Assembly: GCA_947650285.1 (NCBI GenBank)
Contig: CANTFL010000183.1
Location: forward strand, 186,001 to 250,000
DNA: 64,000 nucleotides
Reading direction: 5' to 3'
DNA from: Hyaloperonospora brassicae
Lineage: Eukaryota > Oomycota > Peronosporomycetes > Peronosporales > Peronosporaceae
This document shows, one piece after another, positions 8,806-20,300 of the stretch (its first letter is position 1; each line of letters opens with the position of its first letter). Under the pieces are notes generated by a model. That model was not told where the DNA came from. It saw only the letters and a list, made by a program, of their open reading frames with translations, and did not search any database. The position numbers were made by a program, and so were the translations under genes.

Positions 8806-11170
8806 GATGTCCGCTCGTACCGCTCTTATTTCTGTTAGTGGTGGAAGTGCTAAGTCTCGCTTTAAAGCAGGACACAACATTAAAGGGGTTGGATGCGCCG
8901 GGGATGGTAGGCCACACGCATCTTTTCTCTGCTTTCGTGGACGACTCCACAATTTTTACCGCGAATGCTGTGCAATTACCGCACGCTATAATCATTGTCA
9001 CAGCATTTGGCACACTGGCAGGCTTGCAGGTCAAACTTCTATAAGCAAGATCATTTTTCTTAACAAGTCAATTGGTGTCGAGCGCTACGAGGGGATCGAT
9101 GTGGTCCCAACTGGAGGCACTGCCCGGTACCTGGGATACGAAATTGGTACCAAAGAGTTAGAGAACAAGAATTGGGCCCTTCGGATTCAGAAGATTTAAC
9201 GACGTCTCTTTACGGCAACTCGTGTCGCGACCAGTGTGGATAACAGGGTTCTCATTTTAAACGACATAGTCCTTCCTGCCGTGCAATTTATAGCGAGCGT
9301 TCTCGACATCCCACAGTGGGCTGAACAGAAGCTGCACAATCTTTACAAGCAATTTTTGTGGGCACACGCTACTTCGACGGACGCAAGACGCCATAAGGTT
9401 AACCCGGGACTGTTGGTAACGCCTCGGAATGCGGTCGGTATTGGGCTTGCCGATGTGTCGGTCGCAATAAAAACGCAACGAATCAAGCATGCCATACTTA
9501 AGCTTACCCAACGTTCGGACAAGCACTTTAAGCCTGGCGCAGATGGTCCTTTTGTGGGTTGGCCCAGGCTACTGGAGGGCAGGTGACTCCGGTTGCGGCG
9601 CGGCACCGGTCAGCTCCTAGGCGACGCTCTATAATTGGGGTGTAGTTAGGGCGGATGCTGGGGGAAAGGTTGGAACTAACGCCAGATTAGCAACAGCACC
9701 GGACAGAGTGAGTCGCAACACACTGCGCGGATTTGCTGAGTGGGGCGGATAGATGGTGGGACGGTGACGAGTTCGTCTTATCTTATCCCACCCGGCTCCC
9801 ACGCGAACGACGGGCGACGATGATATGCCGGACGAGATCCGGAGTACTGGTTCGCATTTAATTGGTCGGAAAATCCTTGGATACAGGATCAAAGCGGCAA
9901 TATGTTGGCCAAATCCGTATATAATCAGATCGCGGCCTGTACGCTGGACCAACTCAGCCTAACGCGTACGGGCCCAACTGAATATGTTCTGACGGTTCCA
10001 AGGCCTTCAAATTAATCACGACCTCACTCTACAGCCAAATTACGGCGATGGGCGACATTTCTTCTGCTCTCATCGCCGAGCATTGCCGTGGGATCGAGCC
10101 TCAGCCGGTTTTAGGCACCACGACTGCGTCACGCTCCGCTAGTTCTGGAGACTAATGTTTGGTCGCTCGTTAGCGACGGCGTCTTCGCCGGACAACCTTT
10201 GAGGGTCACAGGGGCTTTCACGCAGACTATCAAGATGATTCAAGGGACCGATGGCATGCACTGGAGGTGCATCGGACTCATCCCGGGGCTGGCACATGGG
10301 TCTTTTGACGACAGGCGGGCGTTTAGCCAAGAACTGCAGGAACAGGGCTTCGTCTTCGAGGCGCACCCACAACTTCATTAGTTTCCTTGAGTAGTCCCGG
10401 ATCCTAAGCCGAATCATTTCGTATAAGCAGCGCTCAAACAGCAAGCCTTCAGGTATCACAAAAATGTGTTGGCCCGTCCCCTGGGGATCTTCCTAGATCG
10501 TCTTGAGGAACGGTCGGGGCTAGACGAATGGCAACGCGCGGCACTCAGTCAAATGCCGCAGCAAGTTTGGGACCATAGTCACGGCCTCACGGCTTATCAA
10601 GTCTGGACCGGATATCGGGTCGCTACCCGGCAACTTAATTTGCACCATGCTGGGCGACTCACGAACAATAACTGCCGAAAGCAACCAGGTTGCCCGGGTG
10701 GAGTGGATACATTGGCGCACTTGTTTTGGGACTGCTCCTATGCTGTCGCGCGGTGGATAAAGCTGGTCGGACACTGGACGGGGGAGAGTGCTTTTCCCTA
10801 GGTACTCAAACACTTCTTTGGCGCGTGTGCCAGCAGACAAGTCGCCAGCATACCCGATAACAGGAAGGCACTCCTTGCGGACCGATTTCAGGAGGATCAG
10901 GAAGCGTCTGAGCGGATGTGGAAGCAAATATGTCACAATATCGCGACGATCTGTCAGACCATGCTATGGGCGGACCGGAACGACGCGGCCTATTAGGCAC
11001 TCAAGAAAGACATTACCAGCACTACGACCTGTTTTTGGGCTACATGCATCCGCCAACTTCGCGCACTCGCGACCAGAGCGCATAGACAAGTGTCTTCGAC
11101 TGTTCGGGGAGCCATGCTAAATGCGTGCATCGAGTTACTCGAACACGAATTGAATGGGTCACCAGGCTTA
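8806..11170 (+). pseudogene. LINE reverse transcriptase, 3' part and C-terminus
   Basis: This is the continuation of the LINE at 480-817. The catalytic block AFVDDSTIF lies near 8930-8950. A frameshift near 9043 follows, then YLGYEIG (about 9130-9150), a TAA near 9198 and a thumb-like region VLILNDIVLPAVQFIASVLDIP...FLWAHA. 9587-10465 is heavily decayed. 10466-10801 is a zf-RVT-like segment ending PGGVDTLAHLFWDCSYAVARW. The frame continues recognisably to about 11170 (ADRNDAAY, ALATRAHR). No RNase H is attached here. Confidence 0.85.
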
Positions 11171-11521
11171 CCTGGGCACAGCCCAGGTCAGCCCCCGGAT
11201 CCTCCGGCGCTGACATCTTGGCTAAGGCTGTACCAGAGATCATGCACGTAGTTAATTCCATGTAAATAGACCATCTGCGAACGACAGCAACAAATATCCT
11301 GTACGGGCACGTAAGCGCACTTGACCGCAAACTTTGGGGTGCACATCGGTTTTGTATGCACATACAGCGAGGTTCACATAATTGATTGGACGACATCATG
11401 GCAGTGAGAGAGAAGGTGAGGTGGATTTAGGTACGCATACGACCCGCTGTATCCTATCTATTGCTGGGCAAATCTAAGTTACCGCAGCGAAGATTACTTT
11501 ATAGACCAGGTAGTACTAGGC
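11171..11521. other. No gene recognised; LINE tail debris
   Basis: There is no open frame of note. A 17-bp exact repeat of 472-488 lies at 11294-11310. This is probably the decayed end of the LINE or of a second copy. Confidence 0.4.
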
Positions 11522-11839
11522 TTAGACAGTTTCGCGCCTACGCGCAGACTCTTGTCTCGAGATGATGAGGTTCCGCGGTGTCAGTGCGGGGCCCGGTATG
11601 ACAAGTACATTGGCGTGAGAGGCCTCCAACCAGTGGTTGACATCGTTGTCGAGAAAAGCTGTAGCCTCTCTGACAGCTCCATGGTTGGTAAAAGCGTGCA
11701 CTTGAATAAAATCTCCCATGTCCACAGCAATGTTCTCGAGTCTATCCGCCGCGTTTTGTTGTGTGTGCGAAAATGATGTCCCCAGCTGTCGCCAGCGATG
11801 TCTAGAGATGGTGCGTGATTCTCGAAAGAATCGCACCAA
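11522..11839 (-). pseudogene. LINE RNase H fragment
   Basis: A 105-residue open fragment contains QNAADRLENIAVDMG and a DNDVNHWLEASHAN motif. This matches, with substitutions, the end of the RNase H domain seen in the other LINE remnants in this window (16255-16650 and 61032-61560), which share AD-LA-NIA/NVA, IQVHA and similar blocks. It is a truncated piece in opposite orientation to the large LINE, hence a separate insertion. Confidence 0.75.
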
Positions 11840-11952
11840 GTGAGGCTTGTATGGAGAGTGTAGATTTCAAAGTTGTGAAAGCACTATCGCACTGTCGCCA
11901 ATGACATGCAGAGGTGAGTCTCTACTTGCTTTTGCTGGTCGAAGACCGTGAA

Positions 11953-12391
11953 TGTAACGGGGTAGCCCGTTGCATGAAACCTATCATTGTGCGAAATGAT
12001 GATAAAGAATATTACACCGAGTAGTCTTTCAACGATATCAAGAATCATAGTGATATTGTTGAGATGACCCAAGGGTCTACTCATTGGTCGATATTGTGCA
12101 TGTACCAAGCCACCAATCGCTGCTAGACGCGCGTATTGGGTGGTGAGTAGACGTCACATACGTTTAGTTAGATTAATATAATTAAGTCAGGTCAAAACAG
12201 AGAACAAGCGTTATTGGACTCAATTGTATTAAATAACAGTTTTACTTTTCCTACAACTAGAGCCTTGTCTTAGTTGTTAACCCTTCCTCTGTATAGTGTC
12301 GATACGTAGCAGGGCACTGACCTTCACTGCTATCAGTGAAAGCCAACTCCGTACTAGTGTTTCAGTACGAAGTAAGCTGTGACCCGTTACG
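11953..12391 (-). repeat. Solo LTR of a related Gypsy family
   Basis: The reverse complement aligns with most of the 818-1210 LTR at about 70-75% by eye: AACTTAATTATA..., the GATTGGTGG block, the ATCACTATGATTCTTGATATCG block and the terminal palindrome TGTAACGGGGTAGCCCGTTGCA at 11953-11974. The other end reads GACCCGTTACG to 12391. Flanks GTGAA (11948-11952) and GTGAT (12392-12396) look like a slightly mutated 5-bp target duplication. No internal region is present, consistent with LTR-LTR recombination. 12270-12391 is not clearly alignable but is again hairpin-rich. Confidence 0.85.
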
Positions 12392-12396
12392 GTGAT

Positions 12397-13053
12397 CGAG
12401 ACCCCAATATTTCGAAACATTGTTGATGGTATCGGTGGAATCATATGCCATGCTCGATACCCACATGACGCAATTAGCGTGCGTCTGAATGTGAAATAGG
12501 GCAATGACGGATCCGGCAAATCTTCCTGGACCTGGATTATCGCGAGAATCTCCATTAAAAACAGGAGGTACAGCACTTCACGTCACCATTCAGTAGGCAG
12601 CATGTAAATTGACCACATTCCATCGAAGCAAAGGAGAGCACCTGCTAATGCTGATTTTACGTGCGCAAATGCTTGCCCGTATTCCCCCATGTCCGTCTAA
12701 TATGTTGACCCACAAAACCGTCGAACCGACCATCGGAAGATGGCCCTAGCCCTGGTTGCGTGTATCTTCTGAGTGTGGTAAAGTAGTTCGTCAAATCTGT
12801 TTACTCACAGTCTCAACGTACAACCACAACAATCGCCGGGTTAAGTCGGCGACACGGGCAGTTTCGCCTGAATATATCCCTACGCGATTCTCCCCTTCGG
12901 GTTAAGTTGTGGCTTTCGCATTATTAGTTAATTACAACCAATGTTCATGAAGCCTGTCTGATCTCAGCAGCTTCTAAACCTCCCTCTTCCTGTGACTTCA
13001 CACCAACGGGTGGAAGCCGACGTACTACGCGCTTTAACAAGATACCGGGCGCA
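12397..13053. other. No gene recognised
   Basis: Both strands lack long frames and recognisable motifs. Composition is balanced, unlike the AT-rich tract further right. Confidence 0.4.
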
Positions 13054-13335
13054 GTGTACGACCGACTAGAAGAACTGCGGTGCCCTCGGCTGAGGATTAA
13101 CGGCTCTTTACTCAGAAAAGTCTTCGTAAAAACGGTGCCTTCCCCTAAGGCTCTCTGGTTCGTCGTTGACAAGACTCACAACGGTCCCCTTGCTGAGGTT
13201 TACCGGCTCGCCGACGAAGATACTACTTCTTCTGCTATTAGCGAGCGCTGCGCAACCCGAGACTTCATAAACTCTTGGCGCTATAAGTTGATAACTCTAC
13301 AAGCAATGCCTCTCGAGATTCGACGGCAGGCATAA
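13054..13335 (+). pseudogene. Unidentified ORF fragment
   Basis: About 93 residues are open, and the frame extends some 25 codons further upstream without a good ATG. The segment LRKVFVKTVPSPKALWFVV has protein-like composition. I do not recognise a family. It may be a transposon fragment, given the surrounding debris, or a chance frame. Confidence 0.2.
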
Positions 13336-13534
13336 TCTATCCCGCGCAGGGATGTACCTTAAGTGTACGCGAGAATTGGGCATATATATTCTGCACTGTA
13401 TTGATTTTTCGCTTTTGCTATGTCGCAGAGGCAGTTAAAATAGTCTCTCTGTACTTCATTAGTTCTTATACAAATGAAGTGATAAATCTGTTGTTTGGTC
13501 TTCTCGCATTCTTGACAGTAAACGAAGTCCACCG

Positions 13535-13612
13535 ACATTTGAGTTGCCGTCGTTTGAGTCGCCGACAGTTACATCGCCAGTACTTGGGTCGCCGACACTT
13601 GGGTCGCCGACA
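13535..13612. repeat. 15-bp minisatellite, about five units
   Basis: Tandem units of the form CACTTGGGTCGCCGA (last copies nearly identical, first copies diverged). On the minus strand they would read as a VGDPS pentapeptide repeat within an unsupported frame. Confidence 0.8.
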
Positions 13613-14740
13613 CCGGTTTTCTTGACCCACATCAGTTTCGAGAGGTCAAAAATATCCACACCACATGAGATATAGACGGGTTTCACATTTCTATGTAGGC
13701 GATCACCCCATATGTAGTGAAGTGTAATAGATACAAGCAAACGACACAGCTATCGAGCTACTGGGAAGGCCGACGTCTGAGGTCTCGACAAACCAGCGCT
13801 TTGATTGAGCAAATTTAAATGGTATCCTAAGCAGTTGGGGGGTCTCCAAGAGGTACAGGAAACACCTTGGCGTTTTATTCAGCCCACTTGAAAGTACGTA
13901 GCCATCGCAATCTATCAACGAGATAGTCCCAGTGGCGACGCACACTAGGTCAGGTCCAAATTACATGGCTTTTCATGGCTGGAACAGCCACCGCGTTATC
14001 AGGTGCCGGGAACGATAGATCTTAGGTAGCCCAATTTCAAAGTGGATATATATTGCTATTCAGACGAAACAGCGTCTGGACGCTCGTATTCGCTGGATAT
14101 CTCTACTAGTGATCAGCGGTGTACCTTACGAAATCACGTGAAAATCCGTCTTTGCCTCACCTTCACCTAGAAGTCTGGTTCCTTCGGCACGATGCCGCCA
14201 GAAGATAATCAGTATCGATTTTTTAATGGGTGGGCCGAAAAGACTACGTCCAGCCTACAAGTGTATAACGCGCGTGTGGCCGGATGCGCGCCAAAGTGAA
14301 CAGATACCCACTGGACGTAGACTCAGGAATATCACAGGCCCACATTGACGAGACTAGTTGCACGCCACCTGCCATGCCAGTTTCAAAATGTGTCAGCGAC
14401 GGAACGGCACTATCGAGAAGCCAGTCATGAGACTCAGTCAAGCAATTTGTAAGATCGACTTTACCACAAGACTTATACATCCTCCGTCGAGTACGCAATC
14501 AATAAATCTGGCCCAAGCGACCGTTATTCCTGCGGTGGCGTGGTGATCGCTCTTTTGAGGACTCGATCCCAACTCTCCACTGGCGCCCAGACGACCGACT
14601 AACGGAGTGTGTCCTCCGATTTAATATTATTGATAGCCTTCCTCACCTTGTGTATCCGTCGGTGGGGCGGGTTTTACTCTTCCAGGTGGACTCGCGTCAA
14701 TGGAATCCTTGGGCGTGTTTGCGATGGGGTCGAGGTTTGA
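13613..14740. other. No gene recognised
   Basis: Only short frames occur, none with recognisable motifs. It adjoins, on the downstream side, the minus-strand retroelement leader at 14741-15145 and may be its decayed interior. Confidence 0.4.
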
Positions 14741-15145
14741 TCACGGTGTAGAAGTCTTCACACCACGACCGGGGTCGACGTAACCTCGTGGAATTCTTCA
14801 CGGGATCACTTGTATACTTATAGGGTGCTCGATATGAGTCACCCTGATCTCTACGAGATCCCCTTGTTCAATTGTAGACCTCGATTCACGAGCCTTCTTA
14901 CCACTTAAGCCGTCTCGCGATCTTGGGTCCTCAACCACAAAGGGTTTCCTGCGTCCAGTTGCAATTAGGGTGTTGTTTGATAGATCTTGATTTTTGGCCA
15001 TTTGGCCAGAAATCAAGATCTAGGGAAACCACTTGACTAGATTATGTGAAATTTCTTGACGTCGAATGGTCAGTGATTCACCCGGAGGAGAAGTCGACAC
15101 GTGTACTTTGAAGCAAATTAAACTCTGTTTAATGTTAACCAATCC
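14741..15145 (-). mobile_element. Retroelement leader fragment, copy 1 (unclassified)
   Basis: The minus strand is clearly homologous to 26116-26470 (plus): shared blocks around GTGTCGACTTCTC, GACGTCAAGA, AGATCGCGAGACGG and CGATCTCGTAGAGATCA. Both can encode a short peptide with RSRDG-SG-K and QGDLVEIRVTHIEH. This looks like the LTR/leader/first-ORF junction of an LTR retrotransposon, but I could not assign Copia or Gypsy. It is hairpin-rich, including 14981-15022 and a pair around 14745-14764. A GATC-rich tandem array lies immediately upstream of both copies. Confidence 0.6.
14981..15022. repeat. 20-bp inverted repeat
   Basis: Arms 14981-15000 and 15003-15022 (TAGATCTTGATTT... ) are complementary at 19 of 20 positions with a 2-base loop. 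This is the longest simple hairpin noticed in the window. It is within the leader of copy 1 and is not preserved in copy 2. Confidence 0.9.
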
Positions 15146-15239
15146 AACCCAACAACCCTATCCCTATTTCCATGACTTCGACATCGTAGGCTACGCGTCA
15201 TTCTCGCTAAATATAAAGATTTTGTACTATCGGGGCACA

Positions 15240-15680
15240 CACCTGATCTACTTGTCCGATCACAGTCGCCTTTCTGGTCGCCGATTGTGTGGTGTAACCC
15301 ACCCTAATATGATCGCAATCACACAACTGATCACTACTCACGATCTCGATCACCTCCCTGATCGCGAGTCACATAGTGTGGTCCACATTAACCTGATCGC
15401 GATCAAATACCTGATCACTAATCACGATTCGATCAACTTGCTGATCGCTGGTCACATGGTGAGGCCCCACGCTTTTAAACGCGATCGCTTGTCGTGGTCC
15501 ACACCAACACATGGCGTGGCACACACTCTTCCGGTCGGGGTCGCATATCATGGTTCACATCAACCTGCTTGCGATTACATGTCTAATCGCCGATCACAAT
15601 ATCAATCGCCTCCTTGATCGCGCTCGCCTTGCTGATCGCGGATTCCTTCTTGATCGACCGATTGTCGGTGTAATCGTCCA
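15240..15680. repeat. Degenerate tandem array, period about 84-88 bp, GATCGC-rich
   Basis: Unit starts with GATCGC near 15311, 15395, 15483 and 15571. Shared words are TGATCGCGATCA, TGATCACTA and TGGTCCACA. Open frames crossing it are by-products of the repeat. It lies just upstream of the minus-strand leader copy 1. Confidence 0.75.
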
Positions 15681-16254
15681 CATACCTGTAACCCTATCTC
15701 CATGACTCGTACCCTTCGCCCGTCTTACTTTATCCCAATATCGAACGTCCCATTCTGTCTGATCTAATTTCCGGTTTGTCTAACCATCCAGTGGACGTGA
15801 TCCGACCAGTTGTGAGACCGGCGTTGCCAACCGTCTGCCAACTCGGATGTAACTGGAGCGCGATCCCTTCTTGCATCGCAAATTCCACTTGTCGCTTTAC
15901 CACAGTCTTCCCCTTCGACTTTAGTCGCCATACAATGTCGATCTGACTGCGCACTATCTTTCCACGTTATCAGCCCCTCTGTTCTACACTTGCCATCTCT
16001 ACGCCAATGCCTTCCGGCGTATCCCTCTCCCCTGATCAGGGCGAATCGTCGGTCGTTCCCAACCTCAAAAGGACCTTTTCCGAGACGTACCCGCTTCTTC
16101 TCAGCACCTGAGTGACAATCGCTGCATGTGTCGATCGTCCGACGATGGCCTGTATAATAAACACTCTTTACGATCGCTTGGATGTATACGAGGAGATCGC
16201 GAAGTCTTGCGGCTCCCTCGAAGATACATTAATGTGAGAAACATCGCGGCAATC
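15681..16254. other. No gene recognised
   Basis: C/T-rich on the plus strand in its first half. No frame with recognisable motif. Upstream of a LINE RNase H remnant and possibly decayed LINE. Confidence 0.35.
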
Positions 16255-16650
16255 TAAAAGAGCAGAAGCTGACTATCAGGCATTCGTGCACGGTCTTCGA
16301 CATACGAAGTAAAGTGGCTACTCATCTCTGCATTCCATTGCAACACTGCGCTAGTGCTTCTACAACCACGAACTCTTTGCGCCCGACGCAAGCGTCACTA
16401 AGAGCGATTATTTCTGAGAATCAAGCACCATCGCTGACGATATCATTGTAGCCAGCTGAAAACCTTATCATCACACATACAACAAAATGGCGGATCGACT
16501 GGCGAATATCGCTTGAACACAGGAGATTCTATTCAAGTGCATACTAGCTCTGAACGCTCTGTTGTCAAGGAGGCTACGTTATCTGGACAACGAGGTCAAG
16601 CAGTATCTGGGGACCGCTATAGCCGAAGACCTAGTATGCTAGGGCCTTGC
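16255..16650 (+). pseudogene. LINE RNase H remnant
   Basis: With several stops the frame reads EADYQAFVHGLRHTK, then NKMADRLANIA, then IQVHTSSERSVVKEAT and LDNEVKQYLG. These are the blocks of a LINE-type RNase H domain and match the pieces at 11522-11839 and 61032-61560. Too broken to function. Confidence 0.7.
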
Positions 16651-17330
16651 GATGGCGCCAAAAGACCTGGCCATCGCAAAAAAAGACTGTGTGCGTCGGC
16701 GCTCTCCTAATTAAGGACTATTATTACTAAGTATAAAAGCAGTAGTTGCTTATCTTGTCAAGCGACAAGATAAGCGTGTCGTACGTGTACCTAAACCATA
16801 CTTTACCTTCTCGCGCCTATACTCTCCGTCATAGAATAGCGACGAATGACGTTTGACAAATGAAAGAACAGCTTGAGATGGGTGTCCGTCATAAGAACCC
16901 GTTAGTTCTTTGCTAAATAAGAAGAAAGCGTGATGCAATGATTTATTTGCGAATAGGTATATGACTTTCACTAATTGGAAGTGGATCCTTGCCACAAGAC
17001 ATCTTTCAGTGGCGAAATATATTACTTATCACTACAATAATCTGGCTGGCACCGATGCCAGCACGATACTCAATAGATTTTGAGCTGAAGCGCTCGACTC
17101 GTCAAAGATCACGGCATCCACAGGCTAAATAAGTTTATCGTAGTGGTTACGATCGGTGCGTGACCAGCGAATAGGCATAGAGCCCAAATGGACCTCCTCA
17201 CGGGTAAATGAGGGCTTTAAAGGCTTGGATATACCGTAACCCGGTTCGTAGAAGAACGGGGCTTTATTTGTATCAAGGACGCGGACCCTTTACAAAGTAA
17301 AGCCGTGTATTGATTGTAAATCTCTTCACG
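16651..17330 (+). repeat. Hairpin-rich LTR-like patch with TATA box
   Basis: It follows the pair TTGCGATGG/CCATCGCAA and contains TATAAAAG near 16733. Arms 16748-16759/16764-16775 are a perfect 12-bp stem, and further stems include GCTGGCA/TGCCAGC, AGAAC/GTTCT and TTTAC/GTAAA. The density resembles the Gypsy LTRs. I infer a diverged LTR, but no second copy or target duplication was found, so ends are approximate. Confidence 0.4.
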
Positions 17331-20300
17331 TAAAAGCTTCGAGGTCTGATTATAGCCTTGCGTCTCCCACATTCTACGACGCTGCTGTTTTAGTCACCCG
17401 TGTCCGTCAGTGACGATTAAAAGTAGCTAAAACCACACTTCTTAAAAGGCGCCAAAATCACCTGGTGTAATTGGAGATTTTAAACCTATTTTCTACGATC
17501 CGATCCAGCCATACATGCGTGTAGTTTGCATTATTACGAACTCCCAGATACCACTATAGTCTTCTTTTGGTAATCAACTCCATTTTCGAATATACAGTGA
17601 ATTCTAACTATGGAAATAAAAGTTTCTGTTGTCAGAGCGATCGGGATCTTTCCGTCGGATCATGAGGCGCTCGCACGCGCGCGGTTATGGAGACATCCAG
17701 AGGATGGGCCGCGACGCTTTGTCCTGGGGGAGTGCACTTTATGTATATGAACACGGGAATTTTCGCTATCGGTAAAGTAATTATCAACCACATACATTCA
17801 TCTGACACGATCAGTAACAAGCGGGAGACGCTGTTAATAATGCTACGCACGTGCTGTATCTTCTCGAGGACTGAGAACATTGACATCACTGCTATCGCAC
17901 AATCGGCTAGAATGTTTAAAGACAGTTTGTTATTGAAATTACAACTACTTGCAACTACAGCGGTACTCGAACCTACTTTCGTGTTAAATATGCAATAACA
18001 TTACCGGAAGCTATCGTGGACCCAGTAAGATATACCTTAAGTCCTTGGAATCCGGTTTTCCATTTCTTCGACCTCTTGTCCGGTTTCTAAAATCTTTACT
18101 GCCTGATTCAATGGCGTAATCATTGCATTCATCCTTCGGGTATTTGTTTTGAGGCATAAGCAAAAAATCGCAGAAGTACCCCACAACAAGATATCAAACA
18201 CATGTTCTTCGCGATAATTTAAATTTCAGCGCTTTAAAAGGGAACTTTTCTGAGGTCAACGTTTTACTACTGCTTCGACCTCATCCATTATCCAGAAAGA
18301 TATGACCGTACGTGTTCCGCTAGCGATTCTGCTTCCTTAATAGTTATACCTCCAGAACAATCCTCGCGACAGCGTTAAAGTGTAGTAAAGACAAAGTTTA
18401 CTAATTACTGGCTTCCTTCTCTCGCCATCGTTTAAGTACTTGTTCCAGAGACTGAATTGCGGTTTAGTGTTGAAGTTTTATCTTTCTCAAGTTACAGCAT
18501 ACGGAATGCGAAGTCTGACCCTACATTGACTACATGCCGTCGAATGAGCAGCTTGGCCCGTAATTCTCTGGCAAGTCGTTCGGGTGCCCGACGCCTTCGA
18601 TGATGCAAACACTACTTACATTGGAGATCCATCGCCGATACTCTCTCATATGATCAAACCACGCTCGTCGCTTGTTCTGGTTAGACTCGTTGGATAGACA
18701 GATAATCATTGATCAAGTCTCAGACTCCGCACGGGCCAATCAGCCGTCACATCCCATGTCAAGCCAGAGCTTATTAAGCATCTGGTTCAAAGAATTGCAT
18801 TGTGCTACCCAAAAGACCGATAGCCTTGCCATCTTATTGTAAGATTCCATATTCTCTTGCTCTTAAGAAATCGTATTCGATCCAAATAGATGAGGTATTA
18901 TCCAAAGTCGTCATCGTACGCAGTTCGCTGCTTCCCTGCAATTTGCTGTGTCGATCAAGAGCATGAAGCTATCTGGCAAACGCGTCATATCTCAAATAGT
19001 TGCATGCAGCCTTGTGAAGCTCGACATTTCAAAAGGCATCATCTGTATTTTCATACGATTTATCCACTTGCCCAGCATCTTGCAAAAAATATCATCCGTC
19101 TGGCACATAAGCATCAAGTAAGACCTTACGCAAGGAGATTGTGGAAAAGTCGATCACAATATTTGACCAGAAGGACTTTCGACACGACTGGTATATGCTT
19201 TGACGCTGAAAGTAAAATTTCGAGAGCCGATAATGAAAAGTTAGGATGTATAGTCAAGTATAAAAAAACTGGGGACTCGCACAGCACTGTAATACGGATT
19301 CTGTCGGACTGGAAGATCTTGTCGACGGATTTAGATATAGCACTGATGTGACAATGACTGAAGCCAACTGTAATGGCTTGCTATGATGCATCGACTCGCT
19401 CGCTGATCTGACGAGGTCGGATGATTATATGCGGTAATTACAGTCTGAAATTTCGGTACATTCTGGTAAAATTAACTATAAATTACCGGAGCTTTAACTT
19501 TCGATATACACGGCGTAAAAGAAAATGGGTTTACAATCGAGTTCTACGATTGTAAATATCTAGCAAAAAAAATATAAAATGCGGATCCGGTCAGCATGTA
19601 TGGAGCTGCAAAAATAGGAAGGTGATGTCATCATAACAATTAGATAGCCCCAACATTCGATTACTCTGAACAGTCTGGACTAGTAACTAAAGTCGAATGT
19701 AGCCTATCCGGATAATAAAATGATTGCTATGACGACAATGGTGCAGAAATGACATCATTAGTCTTAGATCCTACTCAATATATTGTTAAAGTTGATCATG
19801 GCAAAAATGATTCGTGTAAGCATAATATTAGGTCAGTGAGAGCGTAAACTTGAAAATTATCCAGCGGGTTCAGTATTAAGTATAATCATAGACGATGCAA
19901 AGGTGTGCGCCACTATATCATCGGAATACAAGGTTTATACAGAAAATTAATGGTTTTATACCTGTCTCATAGAATTGATCGGAAGTTAGAAATTAATTGG
20001 TGCTTCTGGCGATATCCGTGATTTTACAGCAATAATTATCGCGATTTTACCACGCTAGTCTTGATGGAGGCCGCCAAGAGATTTGCAGAATATGATAGCC
20101 GTCCATATCGCTATTCTACTTGGTCGAGCTATATTGGATCCTGCACCGAAATGTGGGTGAGTAGACGGACTTTGATACCGTATAGAGGTGTCTGACGGTC
20201 CAATTAAATCGCCATGTAATATACATGCAATACCACTTATCTAAACTATTTCTATGACAATATTCTGCGCTGCTAAATCCATCCACGGCAACACAGACCT

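Noticed and set aside
15066..15617. 183-residue plus-strand frame
   Set aside because: Runs through the GATC-rich tandem array and the antisense of the retroelement leader; no motif.
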